This document shows positions 51,046 through 61,538 of a stretch of DNA of 64,000 bases, one piece after another; the first letter of the stretch is position 1, and each line of letters opens with the position of its first letter. The notes beneath the pieces are model-generated. The model searched no databases. It was not told the origin of the DNA and was given only the letters and a program-made list of their open reading frames with translations. The DNA is taken from NCBI RefSeq assembly GCF_001426665.1, contig NZ_LMEY01000027.1, positions 100,439 to 164,438 of the forward strand. Direction: 5' to 3'. A program made the translations under genes and the position numbers. This DNA is from Rhizobium sp. Root1334 (GTDB lineage: Bacteria; Pseudomonadota; Alphaproteobacteria; Rhizobiales; Rhizobiaceae).

Positions 51046-51867
51046 TTACTTGTAGACGATCGGCTCAGCCGGTGGGACGTAGGCTTCGGCGCAACCACCG
51101 AAGGAATAACGCAGACCTGCACGGGCTTCATGCAGATACATGCCCTTGTCGGATCCAGGACCGCTATTGGCGTTGTAGCCGAACATGTCGCCACCAAGCA
51201 CGTGGCGGAAACGATAGCCTACGTCTGCCTTGAGGTTACAGGTCAGGTCGATCGCCGTACCGGCCATCAGGCCATAGGTGAAGCGCCACTTGCTACGGCC
51301 ATCATGTTCGAAGCTCGGGTCGCAATTGGTGGGGTCGCCGATTTCGCAGCTGGTATTGCGCAAATTGTCCCACTTGACCTGCGTACCACCGATACCAGCA
51401 CCCACGTAAGGCGTGAACGAACCGTAGGTGCCGATATCAACATAGGCGTTGGCCATCAGGCTCCATGCGGCAATTGCCGAAACATCGCGCGAAGTGCAGG
51501 CGACGGCGACGCCGCAACCTCCGGTCGTCGAGCCTTCAAAATCGGCGTTGCCGAGATAATCGAGCGTCACGTCCGTGCGCAGATAGTTGTTGATCTGGTA
51601 ACCGACACCGACGCCGGCGGTCCAGCTGTCATCGAGATCAGCATCGTCGAAATCGCGGACAAAGCGGCCTGGGCCTTGATAGAAATTGGCGCCACGCAGA
51701 TTGGTGAAGGCATAACCGACATCACCACGCAGATACCAGCCACTGGCCTCCGTGAGCTGGACCGGTTCTGCAATTGGCGGCTCGATGGGCGGCTCGTAAA
51801 GATCCGCGGCGAAGGTCGCGGTGCTGCCCAGCATAGCTGCAACAACGCCAATCAAAATAGTCTTCAT
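51046..51867 (-). CDS. outer-membrane beta-barrel protein, paralogue of the adjacent gene
   Basis: 273 residues from ATG 51867 with GGAG eight bases upstream (a GTG at 51873 is in frame). Signal peptide MKTILIGVVAAMLGSTATFA. Barrel signature parallels the neighbouring protein: WYLRGDVGYAFTNLRG, VGVGYQINNYLRTDVTLDYL, FTPYVGAGIGGTQVKWDNLR. A Pro-rich N-terminal tag (EPPIEPPIAEP) and C-terminal tail (AYVPPAEPIVYK) extend beyond the barrel. A perfect CtrA site is upstream. Confidence 0.88.
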   Translation of the reverse strand: MKTILIGVVAAMLGSTATFAADLYEPPIEPPIAEPVQLTEASGWYLRGDVGYAFTNLRGANFYQGPGRFVRDFDDADLDDSWTAGVGVGYQINNYLRTDVTLDYLGNADFEGSTTGGCGVAVACTSRDVSAIAAWSLMANAYVDIGTYGSFTPYVGAGIGGTQVKWDNLRNTSCEIGDPTNCDPSFEHDGRSKWRFTYGLMAGTAIDLTCNLKADVGYRFRHVLGGDMFGYNANSGPGSDKGMYLHEARAGLRYSFGGCAEAYVPPAEPIVYK

Positions 51868-51955
51868 GGCCACACTCCAATACTTCTCGTTGCCTGGTCA
51901 GCCGACAAACCGGCCTCCAACAAATTGTGTTGGTGTGGATCATGGATAAGAAAGG

Positions 51956-51971
51956 TTAAGGTCCAATTAAC
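51956..51971 (+). promoter_or_regulatory. perfect CtrA consensus site upstream of the second omp gene
   Basis: TTAA-GGTCCAA-TTAAC matches TTAA-N7-TTAAC exactly, about 90-105 bases before the start at 51867. Confidence 0.65.
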
Positions 51972-52042
51972 TACAAAAATTTACCGTAACTGTTAATGAG
52001 TTGGCTACAGCGCCAAGCAACGTGCGCAAATACTTAAATAAC

Positions 52043-52074
52043 ACACAAAAAAAGACCGGGCAAAACCCGGCCTT
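52043..52074 (-). terminator. rho-independent terminator after glmM
   Basis: Minus strand GGCCGGG-TTTTG-CCCGGTC followed by seven T; one G-U pair. It lies about 25 bases past the glmM stop. Confidence 0.88.
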
Positions 52075-52099
52075 TTCAAGTCTCATCGCGGCAGACAGA

Positions 52100-53452
52100 T
52101 CAGGCGACATTGCGCACACCGCCGATCACGCCTATCAGTTCATCCACGATACGCTCCACCTGGGCGCGGTCATCGCCTTCCGCCATGACGCGGATCAGCG
52201 GTTCGGTGCCGGACGGACGGATCAGCAAACGGCCGTTCTTGGCAAGCTCCGATTCCGCATCGGCGATAGCCTGGCGCACGGCAGCGTTTTCAAGCGGCAT
52301 GCCGGCAGACACCCGGACGTTCTTCAAAACTTGAGGCACAGGGTCGAACCGATTGCAAACTTCGCTGACGGTTTTGCCCTGCCGCTTGACGCAGGCAAGG
52401 ATCTGGAGTGCAGCAACGAGACCATCACCGGTGGTGCCGAAGTCGGAGAGAACCAGATGGCCGGACTGCTCGCCGCCGACGTTGAAACCGTGTTGGCGCA
52501 TGTGCTCGACCACGTAGCGGTCACCGACCTTGGTACGGTGCAGATCCAGCCCGCGGCCGTTGAGATAGCGCTCCAGGCCGAGATTGGACATGACAGTCGC
52601 AACAATACCATTGCCCTTGAGCACGCCATCGTCCGCCCAGCTATTGGCGATAACAGCCATCAACTGATCACCATCGATAACCGTGCCGTTCTCATCGACG
52701 ATCAGGACCCGGTCGGCATCGCCGTCAAGCGCAATACCGATATCGGCCCGCACTTCATGCACTTTCCGTGATAGCGCAGCAGGGTGTGTAGAGCCGCAGT
52801 CGAGGTTGATATTGACGCCGTTCGGCTCATTGCCGATGGTCACCACCTCGGCCCCAAGCTCCCAAAGGGCCAAAGGCGCGACCTTATAGGCAGCACCGTT
52901 CGCGCAATCGATAGCAACCCTCAAGCCCTGCAGTGTCACATCGCGCGGTAACGTGCGCTTGGCATGTTCGATATAACGGTAGATGTCGCCCTCGACGCGC
53001 TTGGCCCGGCCGATTTCCTGCGACTTGGCAAGCTGTGCCGTCATGTCCTTGTCGAGCAATTCCTCGATCTGGCCTTCAAGATCGTCGGACAACTTGTAGC
53101 CGTCCGGACCAAACAGCTTGATGCCGTTGTCTTCGAACGGATTGTGAGAGGCCGAGATCATCACGCCAACGTCGGCGCGAAGCGAGCGCGTCAGCATCGC
53201 CACGCCGGGGGTTGGAATAGGACCGAGCAGGAACACGTCGAGCCCCGCGGCGGTAAAGCCGGCCACCATCGCGTTCTCCAGCATATAGCCGGACAGGCGC
53301 GTGTCCTTACCGATCACCACGCGGTGGCGGTGCCCGCCGTTGCGAAAGATCGTACCGACCGCAATGCCGACCCGCATCGCCAGATCCGGCGTCATTGGAA
53401 ACACATTGGACTGGCCGCGGATCCCGTCCGTGCCGAAATATTTGCGCTTCAT
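52100..53452 (-). CDS. glmM: phosphoglucosamine mutase
   Basis: 450 residues from ATG 53452 ([13 protein letters not shown]); the longer frame is rejected. Interconverts glucosamine-6- and -1-phosphate for UDP-GlcNAc, hence peptidoglycan and LPS. The phosphoserine motif is MISASHNP with active Ser102; metal loop [25 protein letters not shown]; and phosphate loop [12 protein letters not shown]. It ends the ftsH-glmM stretch, an order common in proteobacteria. Confidence 0.97.
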   Translation of the reverse strand: MKRKYFGTDGIRGQSNVFPMTPDLAMRVGIAVGTIFRNGGHRHRVVIGKDTRLSGYMLENAMVAGFTAAGLDVFLLGPIPTPGVAMLTRSLRADVGVMISASHNPFEDNGIKLFGPDGYKLSDDLEGQIEELLDKDMTAQLAKSQEIGRAKRVEGDIYRYIEHAKRTLPRDVTLQGLRVAIDCANGAAYKVAPLALWELGAEVVTIGNEPNGVNINLDCGSTHPAALSRKVHEVRADIGIALDGDADRVLIVDENGTVIDGDQLMAVIANSWADDGVLKGNGIVATVMSNLGLERYLNGRGLDLHRTKVGDRYVVEHMRQHGFNVGGEQSGHLVLSDFGTTGDGLVAALQILACVKRQGKTVSEVCNRFDPVPQVLKNVRVSAGMPLENAAVRQAIADAESELAKNGRLLIRPSGTEPLIRVMAEGDDRAQVERIVDELIGVIGGVRNVA

Positions 53453-53816
53453 AAAAACTCCAATTTCTATCTGGGGTGCCAGCGGCTCACCAGGAGAGCA
53501 CGTCCGGCGACATCGCCCTGGATTCCATCTCAAACCCAACGGGTCACTTCAAGAAACCCGTCGCCGGGGCGCATCCTCAACGACCGCTCTCCCGCCGCGC
53601 TCAGGCTTGCAGTTATGCCTGCAGTTGCGCCAAAATCCGACGCATCCTTTTGGGCGACCTCGCTACCTCATGCCATAAATCTTCTGCAACAGCATCCCGT
53701 TGTATCATCAGAATTCATTACAGCGCGTTACCAAGCCGGAGCCAGTCGGTACAAACGAAAACCGCCGCGCATCAAGGCGCGGCGGTTTTCGGTTCGATTG
53801 CCTGCTTCACGCAAGA
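53453..53816. other. intergenic region between ftsH and glmM
   Basis: 364 bases without a supported gene. The left part presumably carries the glmM promoter; the right end contains the ftsH terminator (53757-53790). Short open frames here have no family features. Confidence 0.6.
53757..53790 (-). terminator. rho-independent terminator after ftsH
   Basis: A perfect 14-bp stem (53757-53770 with 53777-53790), GC-rich core GCCGCGC, loop of six bases, ending in AAAAC/GTTTT. Confidence 0.88.
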
Positions 53817-55757
53817 CTATTGCGGTTGCGGCTCAAACCCGCCTTCGGCTTCATCACCCTTGCCGACCGAACCATCTTTCTTAGTGCCGGCCGACGGAAC
53901 GGCCGAACCACGATGCGGCGTCGAGTCGTCGCCAAGGTCGCGAGCCGGCTTTTCGCCGCGGATCAACGCCTTGATTTCATCGCCAGTCAGGGTCTCGTAT
54001 TCGAGCAGGCCTTCCGCGATGGCCACGAACTCGGCGTGCATCTCCGTGATGATACGCTTGGCTTCCTGATACGCTTCATCGATCAGGCGGCGCACCTCGT
54101 TGTCGATCTTCTGGGCTGTCGCCTCGGAAACGTTCTTTGATTGCGAAACAGAGTGACCGAGGAAGACTTCCTGCTGGTTCTCGCCATAGGCAACCTGGCC
54201 AAGCTCATCGGAAAAGCCCCATTGCGTCACCATCGCACGGGCAAGCTTGGTGGCCTGCTCGATATCGGACGACGCACCGGAGGTGATGTTTTCCTTGCCG
54301 AAGGTGATTTCCTCGGCAACACGGCCGCCCATCATGATGGCAAGGCGCGACACCATCCACTTGTAGCTCATCGAATAGCGGTCGCCTTCGGGGAGCTGCA
54401 TCACCATGCCGAGTGCACGGCCGCGTGGAATGATCGTCGCCTTGTGCAACGGATCGGCGACCGGAACCTTCAGCGCCATGATGGCATGACCGGCTTCGTG
54501 ATAGGCAGTCAGCTTCTTTTCGGCTTCGGTCATGGCGGACGAACGGCGTTCCGCGCCCATCATAATCTTGTCCTTGGCGTCTTCGAATTCCTGCATGGTG
54601 ACAACACGCTTGTTGCGGCGTGCGGCCATTAGGGCAGCTTCGTTGACGAGGTTCATCAGGTCGGCACCGGAGAAACCAGGGGTACCACGGGCCAGAACCT
54701 TCAGATCGACATTCGGCGCCAGCGGCACATTGCGGATATGCACCTTGAGGATACGCTCGCGGCCATTGATATCCGGGTTCGGAACGACAACCTGGCGGTC
54801 GAAACGGCCTGGACGCAAAAGGGCCGGGTCGAGAACGTCGGGACGGTTGGTCGCAGCGATCAGGATAATGCCTTCATTAGCCTCAAAGCCGTCCATCTCG
54901 ACCAGCAGCTGGTTGAGCGTCTGTTCGCGCTCGTCGTTGCCACCACCAAGACCGGCACCACGATGGCGGCCGACGGCGTCGATTTCGTCGATGAAGATGA
55001 TACAGGGCGCGTTTTTCTTGGCCTGTTCGAACATGTCACGGACGCGGCTTGCACCGACACCGACGAACATTTCAACGAAGTCAGAACCGGAAATTGTGAA
55101 GAACGGTACATTGGCTTCACCGGCAACCGAGCGGGCAAGCAGCGTCTTACCGGTACCGGGAGGACCGACCAGCAGCACGCCGCGCGGAATGCGGCCGCCG
55201 AGGCGCTGGAATTTCTGCGGGTCGCGCAGGAATTCGACGATTTCCTCGAGGTCCTGCTTGGCTTCGTCCACACCTGCGACATCGTCAAACGTCACACGGC
55301 CATGGGCTTCGGTCAACAGCTTGGCCTTGGACTTGCCAAAACCCATCGCACCACGCGAACCACCCTGCATCTGGCGCATGAAGAACAGCCAGACACCGAG
55401 GATCAGCAGCATCGGCAGCAGCGTACCGACATAGCTGAGGAAGCCGGACGAACCATCGGTTTCGGGGCGAACCGTCACAGTTACGTTCTTGGCTTCCATA
55501 CGCTCGGTCAGGGCCGTGTCGATCGCAGGCGCATAGGTCTGGAACGTCGCGCCGCTCTCGGCATACGAGCCGATCACCTTATTGCCGGTGATCACCACTT
55601 CCTTGACGCGACTTCCGTCAACATCCTTCAGGAATTGGGAAAAGGGAACTTCCTTCGAACCAGTACGCTCGGTCGGCTGCTGGAACATGCTGAACAGCGC
55701 GATCAAAAGCAGGGCAATGATTGCCCAAAGTGCAAAATTTCTGAAATTAGGGTTCAT
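53817..55757 (-). CDS. ftsH: ATP-dependent zinc metalloprotease FtsH
   Basis: 646 residues from ATG 55757 ([10 protein letters not shown]). Two membrane helices (residues 8-24 and about 107-127) flank a periplasmic domain. AAA+ domain: Walker A GPPGTGKT (198-205), Walker [36 protein letters not shown]. Zinc site HEAGH (420-424). It degrades membrane and regulatory proteins including sigma-32 and LpxC in other bacteria. Confidence 0.98.
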   Translation of the reverse strand: MNPNFRNFALWAIIALLLIALFSMFQQPTERTGSKEVPFSQFLKDVDGSRVKEVVITGNKVIGSYAESGATFQTYAPAIDTALTERMEAKNVTVTVRPETDGSSGFLSYVGTLLPMLLILGVWLFFMRQMQGGSRGAMGFGKSKAKLLTEAHGRVTFDDVAGVDEAKQDLEEIVEFLRDPQKFQRLGGRIPRGVLLVGPPGTGKTLLARSVAGEANVPFFTISGSDFVEMFVGVGASRVRDMFEQAKKNAPCIIFIDEIDAVGRHRGAGLGGGNDEREQTLNQLLVEMDGFEANEGIILIAATNRPDVLDPALLRPGRFDRQVVVPNPDINGRERILKVHIRNVPLAPNVDLKVLARGTPGFSGADLMNLVNEAALMAARRNKRVVTMQEFEDAKDKIMMGAERRSSAMTEAEKKLTAYHEAGHAIMALKVPVADPLHKATIIPRGRALGMVMQLPEGDRYSMSYKWMVSRLAIMMGGRVAEEITFGKENITSGASSDIEQATKLARAMVTQWGFSDELGQVAYGENQQEVFLGHSVSQSKNVSEATAQKIDNEVRRLIDEAYQEAKRIITEMHAEFVAIAEGLLEYETLTGDEIKALIRGEKPARDLGDDSTPHRGSAVPSAGTKKDGSVGKGDEAEGGFEPQPQ

Positions 55758-55858
55758 CGAACTCCCCGGAACCTCTGTCGCAACCCGCAATGATTTGTGG
55801 CTGCATTCTTGCGCCTAACATAGGGTTGCGTGACCAGCTTGCCAAGGCAAACTCAAGA

Positions 55859-57226
55859 CTAACCTGACTTTTCCGTCAATACACCGTAAACCGGAGGAGC
55901 AGGATAGTTGTCACGGCCAAAGAGCGTGGCAATGCTGTTTGCCATCATCAGGTCGAAACACGGCAAAAAGGTGTCGTAAAGGCTGATATAGGTTTGCACA
56001 CAAGGCGTTGGCACCAAAGCGACAGCAGCATCCGGACGATCTGATGCCTGCGTCGGCGCAGAAAACCCGATAGCCGATTTGACAGCGCGCTTGGCCACAG
56101 GTTCGGGCAGGCCTGCGGCAATCAGTCTCGCGCACAATCCGGCCGTTTCGCCACGGGCGTGAACCGCTACACGATGCGCCCCTTCGTTGGTGACCAGAAA
56201 GCGGCCATCCCAAAGCCCGCACTGAGCGGGGTGAAGTTCGATCTCCGGCAAGCCCCTCGCTTCGCGATAGAGATAGAGACCCGATTTGCGGCGATCGAAA
56301 ACCACGCGCCCTGCAGTCATCCGCCCGCCACTTGCGTCTCCCAAAAACGCCGTAAGCCGCGCGGCCGTCTCGCGGCCAGGAAGATGAAGACGTCCGCCGA
56401 TGACGGAGGCGATCGACAGAACCGCACGCATACAGTCGGGATCGGCCATACCGGCCGGAATTTCCGGATCGACCTTCGCCACAAGGCCTTCAAAACCGTG
56501 CACATACCGGTCAATCAGCCGCGCTGCACGCTCGCTTGACCCGAAACGGGCTCGCCCCGCGGCAAGTACATCCGCGGACGAAGATCCCTCGCCGGACAGC
56601 GCCTGGCGCACTCGCACGCGCTCAAAGCGGCGATTGCTGTTGCTCGGATCATCGAACCACCCCTCGCCCCGCTCCATTAGAAAAGAGCGGATATCGATCC
56701 GGCGCAGATGAAGAAACGGACGCCAGACCCAGGCTCTACCGCCGACCAGAACTCCCGCCGCCATGCCTGCCAAACCAGGCGCATCTGGCTCCGACCGGCC
56801 TAGGCGCATGGCAATCGTCTCGTTCTGGTCATCCGCAGTGTGGGCAGTGACAATGCAGATGGCAGCCATATCTCGCGCGGCATCGGCAAGCTGCCCGTAA
56901 CGTGCTGCCCGCGCCGCCGCCTGAATACCGGCCACCGGCTTGTCGCCGTCCCATTGGCGAATGGTATGCGGAATGCCTTTTTCAGCGCAAAAAGCCGCGA
57001 CCGCCCGCGCTTCCTCAGCGGATTCACGGCGCAGCGCATGATCGACAGTGCAGGCGGACAGGGAAAAGGCCGAAAAGCCACCAAGCGTGATCGCCTCATG
57101 CAGCGCCAGAAGCAGGCCTTTTGAATCACTGCCGCCGGAAACGGCGGCGAGGATCATGCCGGGTGTCTTGAATGAAGAGAGAAATTGTTTCGCCGCCTCT
57201 ACGGCAGCAAGCGGCGCGGCGCGGTC
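55859..57226 (-). CDS. tilS: tRNA(Ile)-lysidine synthetase
   Basis: About 455 residues. The PP-loop motif is ILAAVSGGSDSKGLLLALHE; TVDHALR, HTADDQNETI and RRIDIRSFLMERGEGWFDDPSN follow the family. It modifies C34 of tRNA-Ile2. The start is unclear: TTG 57262 would overlap cpoB by 32 bases, and GTG 57226 begins four bases after the cpoB stop; the latter is listed. No ATG precedes the PP-loop in frame. Cluster order pal-cpoB-tilS-ftsH is typical. Confidence 0.92.
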   Translation of the reverse strand, partial: DRAAPLAAVEAAKQFLSSFKTPGMILAAVSGGSDSKGLLLALHEAITLGGFSAFSLSACTVDHALRRESAEEARAVAAFCAEKGIPHTIRQWDGDKPVAGIQAAARAARYGQLADAARDMAAICIVTAHTADDQNETIAMRLGRSEPDAPGLAGMAAGVLVGGRAWVWRPFLHLRRIDIRSFLMERGEGWFDDPSNSNRRFERVRVRQALSGEGSSSADVLAAGRARFGSSERAARLIDRYVHGFEGLVAKVDPEIPAGMADPDCMRAVLSIASVIGGRLHLPGRETAARLTAFLGDASGGRMTAGRVVFDRRKSGLYLYREARGLPEIELHPAQCGLWDGRFLVTNEGAHRVAVHARGETAGLCARLIAAGLPEPVAKRAVKSAIGFSAPTQASDRPDAAVALVPTPCVQTYISLYDTFLPCFDLMMANSIATLFGRDNYPAPPVYGVLTEKSG

Positions 57227-57230
57227 CACC

Positions 57231-58217
57231 TCAGCAGGCAAGGCGGCCCTGTTCGCTGGCAACCTTGGTCTTCACCGCCTGCGAAGCCTTCGGATAGCGC
57301 TTGTTGACCTCACGCAGCGTGGCGCAGGCCGTGTCCTTGTTGTCGAGTGCAGCCAACGACATGCCGAGTTTCAAGAGCATCTCCGGCGCCTTCGGCGACT
57401 TGCTGTAGGCTTGGTGCGCATTCAGGAACGTCTTGGCGGAATCGTTGAACTTGCCTTGGGAGTATTGCGCTTCGCCCATCCAGAAGCTGGCATCCGCGGC
57501 TTTTTCGCCCTTCGGGAATGCTTCGAGATAGGAGCGGAATTCGTTTTCAGCCTTGCTGTAGTCGCCCGTCAGCACATGGCCATAGGCCGACTGATAGAGA
57601 TCGCCGGGATTATCGAGAGCGGCCGTCTGCTGCTGGCTGTCCGGCGTCTGGTTGATGCCCTGATCGGTACCGGGGAGCGTTGATTCCAGACTCGATGTGT
57701 CCTGGTTTGCGGCGATAGGATTGCCGTTTTCGTCAAAGACGATCTGGCCCAGCGTCGAGGACGCCGCGCCGGTACCGGAAGCAGTATCCGATCCCAAACC
57801 TGCGTTGGGATCGGTTACAGTTGCCTGATCAGTCGGTGCAGGCGCAGTGCCAGCTGTCTGATTGGTGCGCGGTGTTTCCAGCTGGCTCTTCTTCGTCGAG
57901 CCCGACTTGCCGCCTTCCAGATCCTGGAAACGGAACTCGTTGTCTTCCTGGAATTTGCGGATCTGCTCCTGCATCTGCAGAAGCTGGAAACTCATTTCCT
58001 CGATACGCCCGTTGAGCGAGCGGATCTGTTCCTCGAGCTGCCCGATGCGTCCAACCTCGTTCGACTGGACCTTGAGCAGCGGCGCCTTGCCCGGTGACTG
58101 GGCCTCGCCGTGGATTGCGCGGTTGAACAGCGCGGATAGCGGCATGGCGGTCACTGTCTGTCCAAACCCCGCAAAGGCAGTCAGGCCGATCAATCCCGCC
58201 ACGACAAAATGTTTCAT
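57231..58217 (-). CDS. cpoB: Tol-Pal-associated periplasmic protein CpoB (YbgF)
   Basis: 328 residues: signal peptide MKHFVVAGLIGLTAFAGFGQ, N-terminal trimerising coiled coil (IGQLEEQIRSLNGRIEEMSF), a Thr/Gly/Pro-rich linker of about 100 residues, and three TPR-like repeats (GDYSKAENEFRSYLEAFPKG; GKFNDSAKTFLNAHQAYSKS; ACATLREVNKRYPKASQAVK). CpoB couples outer-membrane constriction to peptidoglycan synthesis with TolA. Located as expected downstream of pal. Confidence 0.93.
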   Translation of the reverse strand: MKHFVVAGLIGLTAFAGFGQTVTAMPLSALFNRAIHGEAQSPGKAPLLKVQSNEVGRIGQLEEQIRSLNGRIEEMSFQLLQMQEQIRKFQEDNEFRFQDLEGGKSGSTKKSQLETPRTNQTAGTAPAPTDQATVTDPNAGLGSDTASGTGAASSTLGQIVFDENGNPIAANQDTSSLESTLPGTDQGINQTPDSQQQTAALDNPGDLYQSAYGHVLTGDYSKAENEFRSYLEAFPKGEKAADASFWMGEAQYSQGKFNDSAKTFLNAHQAYSKSPKAPEMLLKLGMSLAALDNKDTACATLREVNKRYPKASQAVKTKVASEQGRLAC

Positions 58218-58337
58218 GTCATGTGTCCTGTTTGTGTATCCACTCTCATCCGAACCGGTTCAAATCGGTTGATGGATGATTGCCGCACAGTTTTCCAATT
58301 GGCCTCAAAAAGCAACGGAGTTCGGTCAAAGTGTGAC

Positions 58338-58371
58338 AAAAAAGAAAAGGCGGCCCGAATGGCCGCCTTTT
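58338..58371 (-). terminator. hairpin terminator after pal
   Basis: AAAAGGCGGCC and GGCCGCCTTTT form a perfect 11-bp stem with a five-base loop; on the minus strand TTTTCTTTTTT follows. It suggests pal and cpoB are at least partly separate transcripts. Confidence 0.85.
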
Positions 58372-58396
58372 CGAGAGACTGCTGAAGGTCCGGCAA

Positions 58397-58921
58397 TTAC
58401 ATGCCGGCGCCACCCAGAACCGTGACAGCGCGACGGTTCTGCGACCAGCAGGAAATGTCGTCGCAGACGGCGACCGGCTTTTCCTTGCCGTAGGAGATCG
58501 TCTTGATCTTCGAGGCCGGGATACCGCGCGAGGAGAGATATTCCTTGGCCGATGCGGCGCGGCGTGCGCCCAGTGCCAGGTTGTACTCGCGGGTGCCGCG
58601 TTCGTCGGCATGACCTTCGACCGTGATGGCATAGTTCGGATACTTGGCCAGCCACTGCGCCTGGCGATCAAGCGTTGCCTGGGCATCTGCACGGATCGAG
58701 GTGGAGTCTGTGTCGAAGAAGATGCGGTCGCCGACGTTGACCGTGAAGTCCTGGCTCGAGCCCGGGGTCGCCGCATTGGCGCCGAGGCCGAGATCACCAG
58801 CGCTGTTCATCGGCTTCTTGGCGCAAGCAGCAAGCGCCAGGCTGGCAAAGAGAGCGATCATGATCGGGTTGCGGGCGAAGGATTGCATGCGGCCTGCGGC
58901 CTGGGCGTGAATGCGGCTCAT
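58397..58921 (-). CDS. pal: peptidoglycan-associated lipoprotein Pal
   Basis: 174 residues with lipobox LAAC after an N-terminal signal, then the OmpA-like peptidoglycan-binding domain (VGDRIFFDTDSTSIRADAQA; VEGHADERGTREYNLALGAR; ISYGKEKPVA). Anchors the outer membrane to peptidoglycan in the Tol-Pal system. A second in-frame ATG (58888) gives a shorter signal. Two near-CtrA sites lie in the 197-base region upstream. Confidence 0.96.
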   Translation of the reverse strand: MSRIHAQAAGRMQSFARNPIMIALFASLALAACAKKPMNSAGDLGLGANAATPGSSQDFTVNVGDRIFFDTDSTSIRADAQATLDRQAQWLAKYPNYAITVEGHADERGTREYNLALGARRAASAKEYLSSRGIPASKIKTISYGKEKPVAVCDDISCWSQNRRAVTVLGGAGM

Positions 58922-59118
58922 GGGCCGGTCTCCTTGGATGGTCTGTCTTAATTCAGGGTTGCCAGACTGTAACCGGAAGCGGTTAATCCCATTTCAACGG
59001 ATATGGTTAGCAGACGGTTAAAATTCGCGTGGAGGCTTGCTAGATCAGTCCTTTGCGGCGAGAAAGCGGCAAATTCGCCATATTCCCCGCCGCATCGTCA
59101 CAATGCTATTCAATGGGG

Positions 59119-60423
59119 CTATTCAAGTAGCGGCGACCATGCCGGGTCAGACGCAAAGCCCTTGGTCTGGACCAGCTGCTCGTTATAGCCGGTCAGGTCG
59201 ATCGAATAGAGCTGCGGACCACCGGCACCGGAGTTCTGCCGGAAGAACATCAGGACACGGCCATTCGGAGCCCAGGTCGGGCCTTCGTTGTGGAAGCCGG
59301 TCGTCAGGATGCGTTCGCCCGAACCATCCGGCTTCATCACGCCGATCGAGAACTTGCCACCCGACTGCTTGGTAAAGGCGATCAGGTCTCCGCGTGGCGA
59401 CCAGACCGGCGTGGAATAAGAGCCATCGCCGAACGAGATGCGGTTCTGTCCACCGCCGCCGGCGCTCATGACATACAGCTGCTGGCGGCCGCCGCGATCA
59501 CTTTCAAACACGATCTGGCTACCATCCGGCGAATAGGACGGAGAGGTGTCGATCGCAGCGGTCGACGTCAGCCGCGTCGTGGTGCGCGAACGCAGGTCCA
59601 TCGTGTAGATGTTGGCGTTGCCGTCCTGCTGCAAGCTCATGATCACCCGCTGGCCATCCGGCGAAAAGCGCGGAGCAAAGGTCATGCCGGGGAAATTGCC
59701 GACCACTTCGCGCTGTCCGGTTTCGAGCTGCAGCAGATAGACGCGCGGCTCGTTGCCTTCAAACGACATGTAGGTGATTTCCTGCTTGTTCGGCGAGAAA
59801 CGCGGCGTCAGCACGATGTCGTTGGAATTGGTGATGCCACGGGCATTGAAACCATCCTGGTCCATGATGGCCAGTTGACGCTTGCGTGCCGTCTTCGGGC
59901 CGCTTTCGGCGACATAGACGATGCGGGTATCGAAATAGCCCTTTTCACCGGTGATCTGCTCATAGATAGCGTCGGCGATGATATGGGCGACACGGCGCCA
60001 GTTTTCCGGCTGGGTGAAGAACTGCTGCCCTGCCATCTGCTGGCCGGCAAAGCTATCCCACAGGCGGAATTCCGCCTTCAGGCGGCCATCGCCTTCCTGG
60101 GTGACCCGGCCGGTGACCAGCGCCTGCGCATTGATGACCTTCCAGTCTTCAAAACGCGGAGCGGCATCCGGATTGGTGATCTTCTCGATGAAGGCACTTT
60201 TGGCGATCGGCGCAAACAGGCCGGAACGCTTCAGGTCGGCTGCAACGACGTCGGAAATCTTCTGGCCCAGTTCACCTTGCAGGAAGTCGGTGACGGCGAT
60301 GGGCAAAGGCTCGACATTGCCTTTGTTGATGTTGATTTCCACCCGCGCATGTGCAGGCGCGATCATCAGGGTGACCATCGTCGCGAGCGCGATCAGAAAA
60401 CGGAAGGGATTGCGTTTCAACAT
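59119..60423 (-). CDS. tolB: Tol-Pal system beta-propeller protein TolB
   Basis: 434 residues. Signal peptide ([20 protein letters not shown] to APAHA), an N-terminal TolB domain ([20 protein letters not shown]) and a six-bladed propeller with repeated DG(A)P.(W)SPDG motifs, for example [20 protein letters not shown] and [20 protein letters not shown]. Binds Pal in the periplasm. Downstream of tolA by 37 bases. Confidence 0.97.
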   Translation of the reverse strand: MLKRNPFRFLIALATMVTLMIAPAHARVEININKGNVEPLPIAVTDFLQGELGQKISDVVAADLKRSGLFAPIAKSAFIEKITNPDAAPRFEDWKVINAQALVTGRVTQEGDGRLKAEFRLWDSFAGQQMAGQQFFTQPENWRRVAHIIADAIYEQITGEKGYFDTRIVYVAESGPKTARKRQLAIMDQDGFNARGITNSNDIVLTPRFSPNKQEITYMSFEGNEPRVYLLQLETGQREVVGNFPGMTFAPRFSPDGQRVIMSLQQDGNANIYTMDLRSRTTTRLTSTAAIDTSPSYSPDGSQIVFESDRGGRQQLYVMSAGGGGQNRISFGDGSYSTPVWSPRGDLIAFTKQSGGKFSIGVMKPDGSGERILTTGFHNEGPTWAPNGRVLMFFRQNSGAGGPQLYSIDLTGYNEQLVQTKGFASDPAWSPLLE

Positions 60424-60460
60424 TGTAACGGAGCCTTTCAGCCATTCATTCTATGATGTT

Positions 60461-61528
60461 CTAGAGCATGGAGCTTGGATCGAAATTGACGACCACTTCG
60501 CTCCAGGAATCGTATTTGTCTGCCGGCAGGTTATCGAACGGCGCCGATTTCAGGATGGCCCGCCGCACGCTGCCCTCGAAGGTTCGCCGTGCCGAATCCG
60601 TACCGCCCGAGGCGACCACTTCAGGCCGCCCGATGATCTCGCCATTCTTGTCGAGCTGCATCGTCACCGTGATCGTCAGCCCTTCGGCACCGGAAATACC
60701 GGCAACGACGGACCAATTGTTCTCGATGCGGCCCCTCAGCGCATCCATTTCGCTGGCCGACAGCGTGTTGCCGGTCGTCTTCTTTGCACCCAGCGAAGCT
60801 GTTTCGCTGGACCGCTTCTTGCCACCGCCGGAGGAATCCTGCTTGTTGAGAAGCGCCGCCACTTCATCGGCATCGAAGTCCGACTTCATGGCAGTCGATG
60901 TCTTCTTCTTCTCGGTCTTGTTTTCTTCGTTCTTGCGATCGGGCGTCTTGGCCGTCTGCGCCGGCTGTTCCACCTTGGGCTTTGTCATTGGCGTCGGAAC
61001 TTTGTCCGGCAGCGCTTCTGCATCCGGATTTTCCGCAGGCTTTTCCTCGGCAGGCGTTTCCGCAGGCTTGGGGTCGGGCTGGACCTCCTGCTTCGGCTCG
61101 GGCAGAGCGGCAACTTCCGTTGCAGGCTCGGATGCCGGCTTGTCTTCCGTCACCTCGGGCTTGTCTTCCTTCACCGGCTCAGGTTTCGGCAGCGGAACGT
61201 CTTCAGACTTGATCGCGCCCGTCGATTCCTTTTCGATCGGCTTGGATTCCGGCTTTGGCGGTGTTTTCAGATCAACACTGTTGTCGCCGACGTTTTCACC
61301 ATCATTGTTCTCAACTGGCTTCTTTGTCGGAACGGGCGAAGGCTTTTCGGATTTCGGAGCCTTTGCGTCCCCCATCTGCAACTGGGTCAGCTCTTCGACA
61401 GACACCATATCGACCGGGATGGACTCCATATTGGAGACCTCGAACGATTTGGGACTGCCGAGCGACACCAGCGCCCAGGTCAGAACCAGGCCATGCAGCA
61501 CAGCGGATGTGATGAGACTGCTCTTCAT
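60461..61528 (-). CDS. tolA: TolA-like envelope protein
   Basis: 355 residues from ATG 61528 (MKSSLITSAVLHGLVLTW), the membrane-anchor helix; the frame to 61612 adds a non-conserved basic leader. A long Pro/Lys/Glu-rich linker (residues about 60-250) spans the periplasm, and the C-terminal domain (LRGRIENNWSVVAGISGAEG; NGEIIGRPEVVASGG) is TonB/TolA-like. Links TolQR to Pal/TolB. Confidence 0.92.
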   Translation of the reverse strand: MKSSLITSAVLHGLVLTWALVSLGSPKSFEVSNMESIPVDMVSVEELTQLQMGDAKAPKSEKPSPVPTKKPVENNDGENVGDNSVDLKTPPKPESKPIEKESTGAIKSEDVPLPKPEPVKEDKPEVTEDKPASEPATEVAALPEPKQEVQPDPKPAETPAEEKPAENPDAEALPDKVPTPMTKPKVEQPAQTAKTPDRKNEENKTEKKKTSTAMKSDFDADEVAALLNKQDSSGGGKKRSSETASLGAKKTTGNTLSASEMDALRGRIENNWSVVAGISGAEGLTITVTMQLDKNGEIIGRPEVVASGGTDSARRTFEGSVRRAILKSAPFDNLPADKYDSWSEVVVNFDPSSML

Positions 61529-61538
61529 CGTACGCGCT

